Assembly: GCA_013823505.1 (NCBI GenBank)
Contig: PNMH01000154.1
Coordinates: forward strand, 1 to 5,982
Direction: 5' to 3'
From: Polaromonas sp.
Lineage (GTDB): Bacteria > Pseudomonadota > Gammaproteobacteria > Burkholderiales > Burkholderiaceae
Length of the DNA: 5,982 nucleotides
Shown: piece by piece, positions 5,611 to 5,982 of the stretch
How positions within the stretch are numbered: the first letter of the stretch is position 1
How the letters are laid out: each line of letters begins with the position of its first letter
The notes under the pieces: model-generated
The model's input: the letters and a program-made list of their open reading frames with translations, nothing else
What the model was told of the DNA's origin: nothing
Databases searched by the model: none
Program-made: the position numbers and the translations under genes

Positions 5611-5982
5611 ATGATCGCTGCTTCTGTTTCTCTTCCCGCGCCTGGCCCGCTGCTCACGCGGGGTGCTTTCAGCGGCGTGATGGTGGCGCTGCTGGTCGTG
5701 TGCGCGGTGGCGCCCGCGCTGAACCTGCTGGTGCCCGAAGGCAGCGTGTTCCATCTGTCCGACTACATGGTCGGCCTGCTGGGCAAGATCATGTGCTACG
5801 CCATCTGCGCGCTGGCGATGGACCTGATCTGGGGCTACACCGGCATCCTGTCGCTGGGCCACGGGCTGTTCTTTGCGCTCGGCGGCTATGTGATGGGCAT
5901 GTACCTGATGCGCCAGATCGGGCTGGACGGCAACTACAAAAGCGAGCTGCCCGACTTCATGGTGTTTCTGGACTGGAAAGAA
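5611..5982 (+). CDS. urtC: Urea ABC transporter permease UrtC; 3' end cut by window edge
   Basis: UrtC is the second membrane permease of the urea importer, the LivM-type partner of UrtB. The first 124 residues are in the window; the family is usually about 350-400 residues, so roughly two thirds are missing. A first membrane span lies near residues 20-41 and a second near 56-74. The signature MDLIWGYTGILSLGHG (70-85) followed by FFALGGYVMGMYLMRQIG (87-104) is the conserved LivM/UrtC block. It continues with DGNYKSELPDFMVFLDW (106-122), which I recognise as typical of UrtC rather than LivM. ATG 5611 is chosen because a GAGG site precedes it and the protein then starts at a normal distance from the first span. 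The frame is open further upstream through the spacer, but that sequence looks like repeat DNA, not UrtC. urtD and urtE are expected to follow. Confidence 0.94.
   Translation, partial: MIAASVSLPAPGPLLTRGAFSGVMVALLVVCAVAPALNLLVPEGSVFHLSDYMVGLLGKIMCYAICALAMDLIWGYTGILSLGHGLFFALGGYVMGMYLMRQIGLDGNYKSELPDFMVFLDWKE

Overview
The window looks like a high-GC betaproteobacterium of the order Burkholderiales, most likely family Comamonadaceae. This rests on the style of the urt proteins, the strong G/C preference at third codon positions, and a hairpin-rich spacer of a kind I associate with that family. The placement is from memory, not from a search. The window holds the 5' portion of one minus-strand gene and the beginning of a plus-strand operon, which diverge from a short shared intergenic region.

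Left part (1-2360, minus strand): the first 786 codons of hsdR, the restriction/translocase subunit of a type I restriction-modification system closest to the EcoR124I (type IC) branch. The PD-(D/E)xK nuclease residues and the SF2 helicase motifs are all present and in one uninterrupted frame. The C-terminal part lies beyond base 1, as would any hsdM and hsdS downstream of it.

Middle (2361-2612): a 252-base divergent intergenic region. It holds a reasonable sigma-70-like promoter candidate for hsdR, a much weaker one for urtA, two small inverted repeats and a good ribosome binding site for urtA. I see no gene, terminator or convincing sigma-54/NtrC site in it.

Right part (2613-5982, plus strand): urtA, urtB and the start of urtC, the first three genes of an ABC-type urea uptake operon. 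UrtA is the periplasmic urea-binding protein. UrtB and UrtC are the two LIV-I-family (HAAT) permeases. The ATPases UrtD and UrtE would be expected just past the right edge, often followed by urease genes. UrtB carries the long N-terminal, HEAT-like extracytoplasmic domain found in proteobacterial UrtB. urtA and urtB are 12 bases apart. urtB and urtC are separated by about 124 bases containing two strong hairpins, an alternative pairing and a 7-base flanking direct repeat, which looks like an inserted palindromic repeat.

I do not find a new multi-gene system here. The observations most worth following are the structured element inside the urt operon (with a 43-codon frame linked to both neighbours by ATGA overlaps), the uncharacterised N-terminal domain of UrtB, and the placement of a restriction system directly beside a nutrient-transport operon.
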